A stretch of DNA of 64,000 bases from Sulfurovum sp. (GTDB lineage Bacteria > Campylobacterota > Campylobacteria > Campylobacterales > Sulfurovaceae), in contig JALTVI010000026.1 of the NCBI GenBank assembly GCA_027049035.1, forward strand, positions 1 to 64,000, in the 5' to 3' direction. The notes below the pieces were generated by a model. It saw nothing but the letters and a program-made list of their open reading frames with translations, made no database searches and had not been told where the DNA came from. Each line of letters opens with the position of its first letter. Position 1 is the stretch's first letter. Below, one piece after another: positions 37,001 to 43,707 of this stretch. The position numbers and the translations under genes are program-made.

Positions 37001-37521
37001 AAGTTGTGAGAGTGCAGCTGCGGATCAATTTGACCCATTACCTCCCTTGAAATATCATGCTGAAAAGTACCGTAAACGATCTTTGCATCTACCCTTTTTC
37101 TGTCTCCAAAAACATCATAAATTCTCGTTTTTGCATACTCGTTTTCAAGCTTTTTCATAGCAGTTTTGACTGCCAAATCATGTGCATTTCTGATCTCAAA
37201 TGCCTTGGAATTTTCCTGATTTCCCTCATGAAATTCCATCAAAACCGAGACACTTTTCGGGGCTGAAAATGTCACATCCATCCCCGCTCTTCTCTCTGCA
37301 TTTCCAGCATTGATTACCAATGCTTCACCCGTTACAGGGTGATAGCCATTGAGTAATTTTTCATACATTTCAGGGGTGATCTCCAGCCCCTCTTGGAGTC
37401 CTAAAACTTCAAGACCCTTGCCGTAAAAATATCCTTTCTCGGAATTTTTCTGATAGTAGTTTTCTTTGGTAAGGTACCCTTGAGCCTGGGCGACGGATTG
37501 AGGTTTACTCATACTGACCAT
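34066..37521 (-). CDS. MobF-family conjugative relaxase-helicase
   Basis: 1151 residues from ATG 37521 (AAGGAGG upstream). N-terminal TrwC/TraI relaxase: KENYYQK...YFYG, the GMDVTFSAPKSVS strand and the metal-binding HSHNFIF (about 185-195). Central SF1 helicase: GDAGTGKTYAAK (Walker A, about 455), VLIVDEAGMIG (Walker B) and later QITRVKQDITLYT. The last 230 residues are Arg/Gln/Ser-rich and overlap two other reading frames. It nicks oriT and pilots the strand through a T4SS. No coupling protein is encoded in this element. Confidence 0.9.
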   Translation of the reverse strand: MVSMSKPQSVAQAQGYLTKENYYQKNSEKGYFYGKGLEVLGLQEGLEITPEMYEKLLNGYHPVTGEALVINAGNAERRAGMDVTFSAPKSVSVLMEFHEGNQENSKAFEIRNAHDLAVKTAMKKLENEYAKTRIYDVFGDRKRVDAKIVYGTFQHDISREVMGQIDPQLHSHNFIFSTVFYHDKEKNIVRNLALSNEEIYQNKMYLGQIYRSELAKNLKNLGYEIEVSDRKNGFFEIAGFEKNQLEEFSNRSKLIREVLPKYREKYPNMDENELLQVIVKDTKKAKKEIDREAVREQNLQRMESVNIDKSMIEKLDDHEKKVVILEPLIQDHIDRSLENLTEKQSVFTREDLYKELLKYGLEYGYSEEIYQPFVAKRADLFQLDKNVFSTEKMIKAEKNIIFSIHENRGKGIVFEPYEGEKINEFLKENYANMTAGQDKMVRFILGNEDQFIAVQGDAGTGKTYAAKAVKEFLEQHFPDQKIRGISYTGKASDGLEKESGIKSETVHSFLLKDAGRDEKNRVLIVDEAGMIGSFQMNEIIENAKAKGDKVVFIGDTKQFKSIAAGRAFADMQKYGIKTVHMNEVLRQESDYTKESVSLLKSREVEKSINVLQSRDKIIENTTEDLREKISGTFANLSKKRQKETLIISSTNKDRRAINDRIREKLGKGGRSYDVYENISLQGISAHYTQEYKQGYHVVIDGKINGFKKGEQLEIKEILDDKRLMVQSKGKNAKPKELNVYDHGSSLQVYRRTQKSFEKGDVIVFNKNKKISKAKEKEIRVRNGERAVIKSINKKGDIVTDTGKRFNIHKMNYVDHGYAITDVKAQGVTTKSVMILAKSDMANFNSFYTQITRVKQDITLYTDNLEQLKANIGKEVEDKSTLDYTIRIKEKGEKTHERSDTQRATGDQKSLGRDTKRADAAENRDARDQQNNSRILRATRTVLTRTGRRIKGRGQQLARLLRERTAQAIRRNSYYEKAVAKLKEQRRQTHGRASNIRQTQSKTPHTRRREDARRLARVGALQSDITRTQGRSLRKGQNRVHGLSRVDMARDQFHPKMLLQTDVSDRMARGRRSDQSVRRERDSNRHDDGRRVGIKESFKQFMKQHKGKEVEMVDAKSAQRSSPQQPAKQHSKETAKEFFKRRQLERERDRGR
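34248..34556 (-). CDS. Cys-containing small protein nested in relaxase gene
   Basis: 102 residues in another frame of the relaxase tail, same strand. AAAGGAG lies eight bases before the ATG (34556). The protein has ordinary composition: MEEHPIYGKPKVKHLIL, then CMDCPASIWHATNSTLKCYCKQMYL with four Cys that could bind metal, and an acidic end. The overlapping relaxase sequence is low-complexity and Arg-rich, as expected where a second frame is under selection. Unknown function. Confidence 0.6.
   Translation of the reverse strand: MEEHPIYGKPKVKHLILDEEKMQDGLQESEHFSPTLRVLKDDHLEKVKTACMDCPASIWHATNSTLKCYCKQMYLIVWQEGDDPIKACDGREIAIAMMMEEE
34653..34838 (-). CDS. Coiled-coil small protein nested in relaxase gene
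   Basis: 61 residues from ATG 34838, in the same alternative frame as the 34,248 gene, with AAGGAG nine bases upstream. The sequence is a regular heptad coiled coil (ILKELQEIKNLLAEIQREQM ... LLEQFLHELDEELKA). The upstream context GGAG-n-GACACATG is shared with the other nested gene. Unknown function, possibly an accessory or dimerising factor. Confidence 0.6.
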   Translation of the reverse strand: MNDPILKELQEIKNLLAEIQREQMQQKTEMLEINKTTLGFYGLLEQFLHELDEELKAEGNS

Positions 37522-38059
37522 GACCGGTAAACCTCCTTTTTTAACACCTTATAGGCTTGTCCCTTCATGGGATGAGCGTTAGGTGTGAATGCTATACTAA
37601 ATGTTTCGGATAGATGCGAAGCATCGAGGAGAAACCCTGCCCATCTCTGCCGGCACCACTGCTGCCGGCAGAGATGCAAATCTTTCCAAACCATATCTCT
37701 TTTCATAATCGTTTCTCTCCCGTAAAATCACTGGAGGAATGCCCGGCATTCCTCCAGAAAAAAGCCAATTTAAAAATTGGCAGCACAGAGCATCCCGTAG
37801 GGTATTGCTCATAACAAACTTCAAACGGATTGGAAGCTCACCAGGTAGCGTAAGCGGCTCTAGCCAACTCTTGTGAATAACCTGCATTTCATCGCCGTGT
37901 GTTTTGCGTTGTGATTAACCGGCACGGTTAATCATCGTTAGCAAATAAATCACGGTGTGAAATAGGCGGTACGCCGCCGGCAGGTTATTCATCTGATTGG
38001 CGTAACCCCCGAACTGAGACAAAAAGAGCGTTCCCCGGTAGGGGAACTGCCGGCATGAA
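37522..38059. other. Hairpin-rich region between relaxase and virB6, candidate oriT
   Basis: About 540 bp without a convincing gene. Exact hairpins: ATCTCTGCCGGCA/TGCCGGCAGAGAT (37643-37675), CTGGAGGAATGC/GCATTCCTCCAG (37731-37757), GCCAATTT/AAATTGGC (37764-37781), GATTAACC/GGTTAATC (37913-37933), GTTCCCC/GGGGAAC (38030-38047). Position upstream of the relaxase start is usual for an origin of transfer; which hairpin holds nic cannot be told. Confidence 0.5.
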
Positions 38060-38947
38060 TCAATCCTTGCCTCTGTAAAATCTTCTTTGCTCTCTGCGGT
38101 CTTTCCAGTTTCTGTATGCTCTAAACGGTGCGGATGCTTGAGCGCCGGCTGAACCCGGAAGATGCTCGATCGATGCACCTGCCAACTGCTGCGCAATTTC
38201 TCTAGCCATCAAAACTGCCAAGCCCAAAAAAATTGTGAGGATCGCGATCTCAATGCTTTGTGCAAAAATATTGGATGATGACACCTGAGCCTTTGCCGTA
38301 TCGATCACCTGCCGATAGCTTCCATCCAGAGCGTTTAAAAAAACACCGACTATCAAAACAGTCAGAGTATTTGCAATGATCAGTTTCATCCAGTTTGAAA
38401 AGATCTCTTTGAACCAACTGTATAAACTGCTGTAGAGCATAATAGGTGAGATCATAATCAGGACTTTAAGCATGAGTGTTGTACTTGCCATGATCCATAC
38501 AGTCAGTACAGAAAAGACAACAAACCCAGCCATGAGAATAATGGCAGATGCATACCCCTCTATCGGCACCATAGAGTGATCCATGTCTATCATTCTTCCT
38601 GAAACATCAAAAGTCTTTTTCAGAAGTTCATCCATTCTAGTAAAAAGTGATGTGCTGCCGCTTGCCCAGGAATTCATCCCGTCTATTGCATTGGATATAA
38701 GAGAGATCCATGCAGGATTAAACACGACTGCCACCACAGCCATTTTGAGTGCTGCATCAAAGATGAGACCTTTGAGCGGATCTTCGCTCTTTCCTGCAAG
38801 GATCAAATACCCACGGAACATCACCCAGGCGACGATATATGCGTAGATGATATCTTCAAGTGCATTTACCTGTGGCTGCACCGCTACGGCTGTAAGATGA
38901 GAGACAAGTACATTGATTTTTTCCTCGATCAGTTTGAAAATCATCAT
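38060..38947 (-). CDS. VirB6/TrbL-like T4SS membrane protein
   Basis: 295 residues with five to six membrane helices (about 30-50, 65-90, 133-160, 165-180, 190-215, 230-255) and the conserved Trp-containing loop SLYSWFKEIFSNWMKL seen in VirB6/TrbL proteins. The C-terminal tail is cytoplasmic and basic. Forms part of the inner-membrane translocation channel. Overlaps the EexN gene by 4 bp. It has no VirB4/B8/B10 partners in the element. Confidence 0.8.
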   Translation of the reverse strand: MMIFKLIEEKINVLVSHLTAVAVQPQVNALEDIIYAYIVAWVMFRGYLILAGKSEDPLKGLIFDAALKMAVVAVVFNPAWISLISNAIDGMNSWASGSTSLFTRMDELLKKTFDVSGRMIDMDHSMVPIEGYASAIILMAGFVVFSVLTVWIMASTTLMLKVLIMISPIMLYSSLYSWFKEIFSNWMKLIIANTLTVLIVGVFLNALDGSYRQVIDTAKAQVSSSNIFAQSIEIAILTIFLGLAVLMAREIAQQLAGASIEHLPGSAGAQASAPFRAYRNWKDRREQRRFYRGKD

Positions 38948-39216
38948 TTGCCCCAGTCGGTATATTTGTACCGTTTAGATTGGAGTTCTGCTTTATTCGC
39001 ATTCGAGCAATCTATTTGATCAATTTTTGTCATCTTTGTGAGGTATCGACACTCTTTTAATCGCGCCGCTCTAAGATCCTTATGGTCAAGGTAGTATTGA
39101 ACTGTTTTGAAAGAGGCAGCCTCTTTGACTGTCTCTTTAATTTCTTGCTTTGTGTCATTACCGCAGCCGGTGAGTGCCAGTAACAGAGTAGTAGTGAGTA
39201 GTGTCATGTGTCTCAT
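38944..39216 (-). CDS. EexN-like entry-exclusion lipoprotein
   Basis: 90 residues from ATG 39216 (GGGGG upstream; TGATG junction with virB5). Signal peptide with lipobox LTGC. The mature part follows the EexN pattern: TVQYYLDHKDLRAARLKEC ... DCSNANKAE. Such lipoproteins block redundant entry by acting on the donor VirB6-type channel. The last residues, SKRYKYTDWGK, are nearly identical to the end of the neighbouring VirB5-like protein (SKRYKYTNWGN). Confidence 0.75.
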   Translation of the reverse strand: MRHMTLLTTTLLLALTGCGNDTKQEIKETVKEAASFKTVQYYLDHKDLRAARLKECRYLTKMTKIDQIDCSNANKAELQSKRYKYTDWGK

Positions 39217-39929
39217 CAATTCCCCCAATTTGTGTATTTGTAGCGTTTGGATCTCATGATCTGCTCACTTTGCCTCTGATCAACCCGTGCTTTGGATCTG
39301 TTCTGTGCTTCCATCATTTCAACCTGAGTCTTGATGATCTCCAGCTGTGCCAGCTGCATCTGAATTGCATTTGCAACATCGGCAGATTGTTTGATATCTT
39401 CACTGTGTGCTCTTTTGTCAGAGAGCTGCTGCAAGTTCTGCATGATCCGCTTGAGCTTTTGTGTCGTGTGTTGGTAGGTAGCGATCTCCTGCACATTTCG
39501 CACCATTTCGCTTTTGCAGATCCTCTTTTGATCGTCGTTCATGTAGTCGTAGTTACAATCGTCAAAAAGATTGTATTGATCAAAGAGACGCTTTGCGTAT
39601 GCTCCAATCTGAGACCTGGGATGATCTACAATGTCGTTAGTAAGATCCATGAAGTCCAGGGAGTAGTTATCCATGAACTCCATGAGCTGCTGCATTTCCT
39701 GTTGAAATGAGATGATATCTCTGATCCCTGTTTTGGCAAGCAGCTCATCACGGTAGTTTTGGAGTGTGTGTGTCCATCGTTCCGCCTGCTTCGCGTACTC
39801 TGCTACCGCTTTGGCTGTCTGTGTCGGGTCAAAAACGATATCACCTACTCCAAAGAGTGCAAAGGATGAAGTAGTCATTACAGATACCGCAGCGATGGAG
39901 ATTCCGATTTTTTTGAGTGTGTGTGTCAT
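39216..39929 (-). CDS. VirB5/TrbJ-like minor pilin
   Basis: 237 residues with a signal peptide (about 1-24) and a helical, Gln/Asp-rich mature part (FDPTQTAKAVAEYAKQAERW...LQQLSDKRAHS...AQLEIIKTQVEMMEAQNRSKA), the shape of VirB5/TrbJ family proteins at the pilus tip. Ends SKRYKYTNWGN, as does the EexN-like protein. Its start overlaps the stop of the upstream 96-residue gene (ATGA). Confidence 0.75.
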   Translation of the reverse strand: MTHTLKKIGISIAAVSVMTTSSFALFGVGDIVFDPTQTAKAVAEYAKQAERWTHTLQNYRDELLAKTGIRDIISFQQEMQQLMEFMDNYSLDFMDLTNDIVDHPRSQIGAYAKRLFDQYNLFDDCNYDYMNDDQKRICKSEMVRNVQEIATYQHTTQKLKRIMQNLQQLSDKRAHSEDIKQSADVANAIQMQLAQLEIIKTQVEMMEAQNRSKARVDQRQSEQIMRSKRYKYTNWGN

Positions 39930-40216
39930 GTGTTATCCTTTGTGTATATGTTGATGATTCTTTCTGCTTCTGCTACCAAACGCTCCTGATTAGCCATAAG
40001 ATCCTCAATAACATTTTCAAGTGCTCTGATTTCGTTTGTTGTTTTGGTACCTCCTTCTAGTTGTTTTAAACGATTTAAGAGCTTTTTAGGCAAATGGCTA
40101 TCCTCACCTATGCCTAACAGCTCTATGAGCTTACTTTCGCTAATTCTGAGCCAATACGCAGCAGCTATCGTATTGCCGCCACACTGCTCTTGAACAAACC
40201 GCTCTATACTTTGCAT
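39926..40216 (-). CDS. Hypothetical element protein, possible HTH
   Basis: 96 residues from ATG 40216 (AAGGAG seven bases upstream). The segment IAAAYWLRISESKLIELLG resembles a helix-turn-helix, followed by a leucine-rich coiled helix (NEIRALENVIEDLMANQERLVAEAERIIN). Possibly a small DNA-binding or scaffold protein. It overlaps virB5 and follows the 51-residue gene by two bases, so it is in the transfer operon. Confidence 0.5.
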   Translation of the reverse strand: MQSIERFVQEQCGGNTIAAAYWLRISESKLIELLGIGEDSHLPKKLLNRLKQLEGGTKTTNEIRALENVIEDLMANQERLVAEAERIINIYTKDNT

Positions 40217-40217
40217 T

Positions 40218-40373
40218 CTATTTCTCCTTTTGTTTGTATTCATACTGGGCATATATGATCATTCCTGCTCCGATCAGGGTGATCAAAGGCTCTACCGATT
40301 CAAACCCCACAATGCTCTCTACAATCAGCCATGCACCAATAAAAGCCTGTATATAAGACTCAAGATGTTTCAT
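40218..40373 (-). CDS. 51-aa membrane protein
   Basis: MKHLESYIQAFIGAWLIVES at the start, then a second hydrophobic stretch (EPLITLIGAGMIIYAQYEYK) and a basic end. Two short membrane helices are likely. ATGA overlap with the preceding gene and a one-base gap to the next show translational coupling. Size and position suit a VirB2/VirB3-like small T4SS subunit, but sequence is too short to decide. Confidence 0.55.
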   Translation of the reverse strand: MKHLESYIQAFIGAWLIVESIVGFESVEPLITLIGAGMIIYAQYEYKQKEK

Positions 40374-40684
40374 TTTGGCTGGTTCCGTTTGTGAAAGTCA
40401 TCAAAAAACTCTTCCTCATTGTCATAGTCCCTGATACTTTTTTGGCGGATCTTGACATCTTGCAGTATCTCGATACAAAGTTGATGCTTCGCTGCAAATG
40501 CTTCAAGCCGATCACGAAATGTTTTAGTCACAAACCTGTCAGCCAAACACAGATGCCAACAGCTCAGACTATGATCGAAGATCCAACACCCTTTAAACGC
40601 TTTGTTTTGCGGCTTTAGTTTTTTGATCTCTTCTTTGATCCAGTAGGTTTCAGGCTGTTTGCAGCCAAGGTATATGTTGTGCAT
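40370..40684 (-). CDS. Hypothetical element protein (104 aa)
   Basis: From ATG 40684 with AGGAGG upstream. Soluble, with scattered Cys/Trp (CKQPETYWIKEEIKKLK, GCWIFDHSLSCWHLCLADRF) and an acidic C-terminus. I do not recognise it. It lies between the replisome-organiser-like gene and the small membrane protein in one minus-strand run. Confidence 0.55.
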   Translation of the reverse strand: MHNIYLGCKQPETYWIKEEIKKLKPQNKAFKGCWIFDHSLSCWHLCLADRFVTKTFRDRLEAFAAKHQLCIEILQDVKIRQKSIRDYDNEEEFFDDFHKRNQPK

Positions 40685-40693
40685 GATCACCTC

Positions 40694-41539
40694 CTATGCG
40701 GACTTTTGCTTTTGTTGAGACTTTTGATGAATCCACAGATAAAGATCTTTTTTGGCATAGCCGTAGTCATCCGTACCGTCATCGAAAAAGAGATGCAGGT
40801 GGCTGCCGATATCTACCACACGGTTAATTTGCTTATTTCCCAGTGAATACCCGACTAACTGCGTATAGTCAAACTCCTCTATCTTCTTTTTCGCCTCTTC
40901 CTTTTCCTTTTGATCGAAATATTCGGATCTCCAGGTTAAAAAAGCAGCTTTGGCATCACGGTTGCCTGCACGGATTCTCTTGCGCATACTTGCTTTGTAT
41001 GCCGGTGGATTTTTTGCAGATGAGGAGTATTCATCAAGCCATTTTGAAAAAAGCGGATCGTTTTCTATCTCTGTGTCTATCTCTAACTCTGTCTCTTTCT
41101 CTGTGTCTGTGTCTGTCGTTACAAAATCGTTACTCTTTGTTACTTGCGCGTTACAATGTAACGATCTGACCTCTTTTTTCTGTCTGTGTTTCCTTACTCT
41201 TGCAGCCGAATCGGTTTCAGAGCCGGTCATTTCCCGTACTTGAGGAATGTCGTAGGTTTCCGGATCTATCTCCTGGATTAGATGCATTGATCGCATATAG
41301 ATCAAAGTCGCTTCTACATTTTTGTCATCCTCATCCATCTTGAGTGCAAGCTCCTGCGATAAGGTTTGCTCTATCCCCTCGTACACCAAAACCCCGTCTG
41401 ACTTCACCGTAAGCAGCATAAGTTTCAGCAAGATCACCGTATAGGTATCTCCTCCTGCAATGCGACGAAGTTTTTTAATTCGGGGATCAGCGAAGAAGTC
41501 TTCTTTCAGTTTGAGCCAGTAGTAGCGTTTTGCTGCCAT
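40694..41539 (-). CDS. Phage replisome-organiser-like protein
   Basis: 281 residues from ATG 41539 (AAGGGG six bases upstream). The N-terminal domain (RYYWLKLKEDFFADPRIKKLRRIAGGDTYTVILLKLMLL) matches the winged-helix of Rep_Org_N/DnaD-like replication organisers. The middle is Asp/Glu/Thr-rich (TDTDTEKETELEID, a simple repeat in DNA), and the C-terminus binds DNA or partner proteins in relatives. Suggests the excised element can replicate. Confidence 0.7.
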   Translation of the reverse strand: MAAKRYYWLKLKEDFFADPRIKKLRRIAGGDTYTVILLKLMLLTVKSDGVLVYEGIEQTLSQELALKMDEDDKNVEATLIYMRSMHLIQEIDPETYDIPQVREMTGSETDSAARVRKHRQKKEVRSLHCNAQVTKSNDFVTTDTDTEKETELEIDTEIENDPLFSKWLDEYSSSAKNPPAYKASMRKRIRAGNRDAKAAFLTWRSEYFDQKEKEEAKKKIEEFDYTQLVGYSLGNKQINRVVDIGSHLHLFFDDGTDDYGYAKKDLYLWIHQKSQQKQKSA

Positions 41540-41549
41540 GACAGACCCC

Positions 41550-41768
41550 TTAGATTTCATCTGCGAGGACACGGGCAAGATCCGGTACAGGGAAAAGTAC
41601 TCGTCTCCGTTCCTTTTTTGCCACTTTCGCAAGATCGCAGCCTCTTTTTAATTGCCGATCCAAAGTTGGGATAGATAACCCCAGCAATGTGCAAACCTCT
41701 TTTTTACCGACATAGAGCCTGCCGGGGTACATCTCCATGATCATCTCTTTTGCTTCTTGATATGTCAC
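41550..41768 (-). CDS. AlpA/excisionase-like regulator
   Basis: 72 residues. Small winged-helix DNA-binding protein: LYVGKKEVCTLLGLSIPTLDRQLKRGCDLAKVAKKERRRVLFPVPDLARVL is the MerR-like/AlpA pattern. Such proteins act as directionality factors or transcription activators of integrative elements. First gene of the long minus-strand operon, divergent from the regulator at 41,906. Confidence 0.7.
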   Translation of the reverse strand: MTYQEAKEMIMEMYPGRLYVGKKEVCTLLGLSIPTLDRQLKRGCDLAKVAKKERRRVLFPVPDLARVLADEI

Positions 41769-41843
41769 AATATATCCTTTCTATATTGAAATTATATTTC
41801 TAATTGTAATAATATTTTATTTAGACATCACTTAGGTGTCTGA

Positions 41844-41892
41844 TATATTATTTCAAATAAAGCTATCTTTCTATACAATCTGAAATAATATA
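41844..41892. promoter_or_regulatory. Inverted repeat, probable operator
   Basis: TATATTATTTCA (41844-41855) and TGAAATAATATA (41881-41892), a perfect 12-bp inverted repeat in the divergent promoter region; a second pair AGACA/TGTCT lies at about 41,823-41,841. Confidence 0.5.
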
Positions 41893-41905
41893 CCAAGGAA
41901 GCCAC

Positions 41906-42430
41906 ATGTCTTTACAAGGAAAACATTTAGCAAAATTTTTAGGATTTACTATCCAAGGTGCTAACAAATGGAAGAGAGAAAAAACAGAAAGACCTATTAT
42001 TTTGTTCCTCGAAAAATACTTCACAGACGACGATCTGGAAGAATTTCTTACTACCGGTATGGTAAGCCGTCTGGAGAGTCAAAAGATCGATGATGATTTC
42101 AAAGGTCTCATCCTCGATGATCATATGCTGCACAATGTAAAATTTAAGCTGATGACCCTATCTGGCGGCACATTCAAAATGTTGGAAATTTTGCAAGATG
42201 CATTAAAAGACATTGATCCCAATGACGATGAGTTTACACTGGAGAACGCCAAACAACGCCTGATAGACCGGGTTTATGCTGTAGAAAAAAACAGTATATT
42301 TAAAACAAAGTCCAAAAAAGAGGGGGTTGCGCAGTGGATCAAGGATTATTTATCCAAAGCTGAAGTCTATGCTATGGTAAAATATCCACAATCAATCATT
42401 AAATTAACTTCACACAAGGAAAAAGAATGA
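41906..42430 (+). CDS. Putative HTH regulator of the element
   Basis: 174 residues (AAGGAAG upstream). The N-terminus (GKHLAKFLGFTIQGANKWKREKTERPIILFLEKYF) has the look of a helix-turn-helix of the Cro/CI or plasmid regulator kind; the rest is acidic and helical. It is divergent from the transfer operon across a region with inverted repeats, so it is probably the switch for transfer genes. Stop overlaps the next start (ATGA). Confidence 0.5.
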   Translation: MSLQGKHLAKFLGFTIQGANKWKREKTERPIILFLEKYFTDDDLEEFLTTGMVSRLESQKIDDDFKGLILDDHMLHNVKFKLMTLSGGTFKMLEILQDALKDIDPNDDEFTLENAKQRLIDRVYAVEKNSIFKTKSKKEGVAQWIKDYLSKAEVYAMVKYPQSIIKLTSHKEKE

Positions 42431-43239
42431 AAATCAAAACAATCCTAACTGCTGCTGCACTCACCATCATCTCTGCCAATGCCGGCTTTTTCGATCATGA
42501 CAAAGCATACTATGACAAACATCCCGATGAGGCTCAATCCAAATTTAAACTATGCGAAAAGGGTATAGTCACCGCACTAAAAAGCGGGGATATGGCTTTG
42601 GTGGAGAAATACGACAAAAATCCCGAATGCAAAGCCGCACGGATCTCCTACAAAGAACACCGCTCCAAGATCCGTAAAGCCAAGTATGAAGCAGAACGTA
42701 AAAAAAGAGAAGAAGAAAGAGCCAAAAAACAGGCTGTGTTTGATCAGGCATACAAAGAGTACCTTGCCAAACTTCAACCTCTGGAATTTGATGCTTATAT
42801 GGCTGCCAAAAAGGAAGCTTGCGACAATGCACCGATCTTTGGTGATAACCTGTCCGTCCAGGATGCCAAGTGTAAAGCCTGGAAAGAACTCAAAAAAGAG
42901 AAAGAAAATGCTGCTATTGATGATATTATCAAACAGCATCCGGGAGATCAACTGATCACCTACGAAAAAAAGAGCTGCACAAACTATTCAAATCCAAACT
43001 GCCGCATTGCCCAAATTGCTTTAGACAAAGCTGTCAACGAACAAAAACAAAGATACCTTTCCGATATTGCTTCACTCAAAAAGGACTTCAATGACTGTCA
43101 AAAAAAATTCGCACCGCTTTACCTTCATAATAAATTCAATGAAGCATCCAAAATAGAAAACACTTTCAAGTGCAAAACCGCCAAAGAGGCAGCCATGCAA
43201 AAGTTTCATACATTCTCTTTGCTGCATCCAATCAAGTAG
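42427..43239 (+). CDS. Secreted protein with EexN-like segments
   Basis: 270 residues with a signal peptide (cut near ANAG, about 20) and no lipobox. Two segments resemble EexN: AYYDKHPDEAQSKFKLCEKG...PECKAARISY near the N-terminus and IIKQHPGDQLITYEKKSCTN...NCRIAQIALDKA near 190-220, each with two Cys. A charged helix (Lys/Glu-rich, about 75-105) joins them. Possibly a second surface-exclusion factor; assignment rests only on the spacing of Cys, His and Ala. Coupled to the regulator. Confidence 0.45.
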   Translation: MKIKTILTAAALTIISANAGFFDHDKAYYDKHPDEAQSKFKLCEKGIVTALKSGDMALVEKYDKNPECKAARISYKEHRSKIRKAKYEAERKKREEERAKKQAVFDQAYKEYLAKLQPLEFDAYMAAKKEACDNAPIFGDNLSVQDAKCKAWKELKKEKENAAIDDIIKQHPGDQLITYEKKSCTNYSNPNCRIAQIALDKAVNEQKQRYLSDIASLKKDFNDCQKKFAPLYLHNKFNEASKIENTFKCKTAKEAAMQKFHTFSLLHPIK

Positions 43240-43247
43240 AGGACACA

Positions 43248-43502
43248 GTGGATCAAAAAAGAGAGCTTGATATTGAAGCCATGTTTGAAGATCTACATGC
43301 TATTGAGGCAGATGACAATACTAAAGAGCTGCTACAAAATGGTATACCTGCCTATATCAAAGAGCCGGGGATGGCAGATGGCGTTATGATAAAACTTTAT
43401 CCTGATAGCAGCAGAGAAGTTGTAAAGATTGATAAGAATTTTAATGAAATCATAATCTGGGAACACACTCACAGCTCTTTAAGTGAAGCTCAAGCAACTT
43501 AA
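43248..43502 (+). CDS. Hypothetical element protein (84 aa)
   Basis: From GTG 43248, with GAGG five bases upstream. Acidic soluble protein (ELDIEAMFEDLHAIEADDNTKELLQNGIPAYIKEPG, then VMIKLYPDSSREVVKID). Not recognised. It follows the secreted protein gene by 8 bp, so is in the same short operon. Confidence 0.55.
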   Translation: MDQKRELDIEAMFEDLHAIEADDNTKELLQNGIPAYIKEPGMADGVMIKLYPDSSREVVKIDKNFNEIIIWEHTHSSLSEAQAT

Positions 43503-43511
43503 TATTTGGCT

Positions 43512-43560
43512 AAGCTACATAACAATATAATGCCGTATAGGCTTTTCCTTTATGTAGCTT
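43512..43560. terminator. Inverted repeat after the hypothetical gene
   Basis: AAGCTACATAA (43512-43522) and TTATGTAGCTT (43550-43560), 11-bp arms with a 27-nt loop that contains TATAAT (43526-43531). It may end the upstream operon or frame a promoter for the RNA genes. Confidence 0.35.
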
Positions 43561-43577
43561 CAAAATGAAAGATATAT

Positions 43578-43699
43578 AGAGGAGTAGCAACAATAGCACT
43601 CCTAATCGAACAGTTTAACATATCATGGTTGTGTTTGCCGACACTGCACCATGGAACCTCAAAGCCTTGGTAGGATTTTCCTATCAGGGCTTTTTTTTT
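43578..43699 (+). ncRNA. Candidate structured RNA with terminator
   Basis: Hairpin AGGAGT/ACTCCT (43580-43603), then CATGG...CCATG with inner GTGT/ACAC (43624-43653), then a Rho-independent terminator AAGCC-TT-GGTAGG/CCTATC-AG-GGCTT with nine T (43662-43699). No family recognised. Confidence 0.5.
43662..43699 (+). terminator. Rho-independent terminator
   Basis: GGTAGGATTTTCCTATC inside AAGCC/GGCTT, then TTTTTTTTT. Directly upstream of the 5S-like gene. Confidence 0.8.
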
Positions 43700-43707
43700 G
43701 CCTTACT

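Noticed and set aside
37597-37887. 96-codon minus frame in the hairpin-rich region upstream of the relaxase.
   Set aside because: Passes straight through three perfect hairpins, no ribosome site, no family resemblance.
40980-41110. Simple TCTGTGTC-type repeats taken as a mobile-element repeat.
   Set aside because: They are the codons of an acidic Asp/Thr/Glu linker in the replisome-organiser-like protein.
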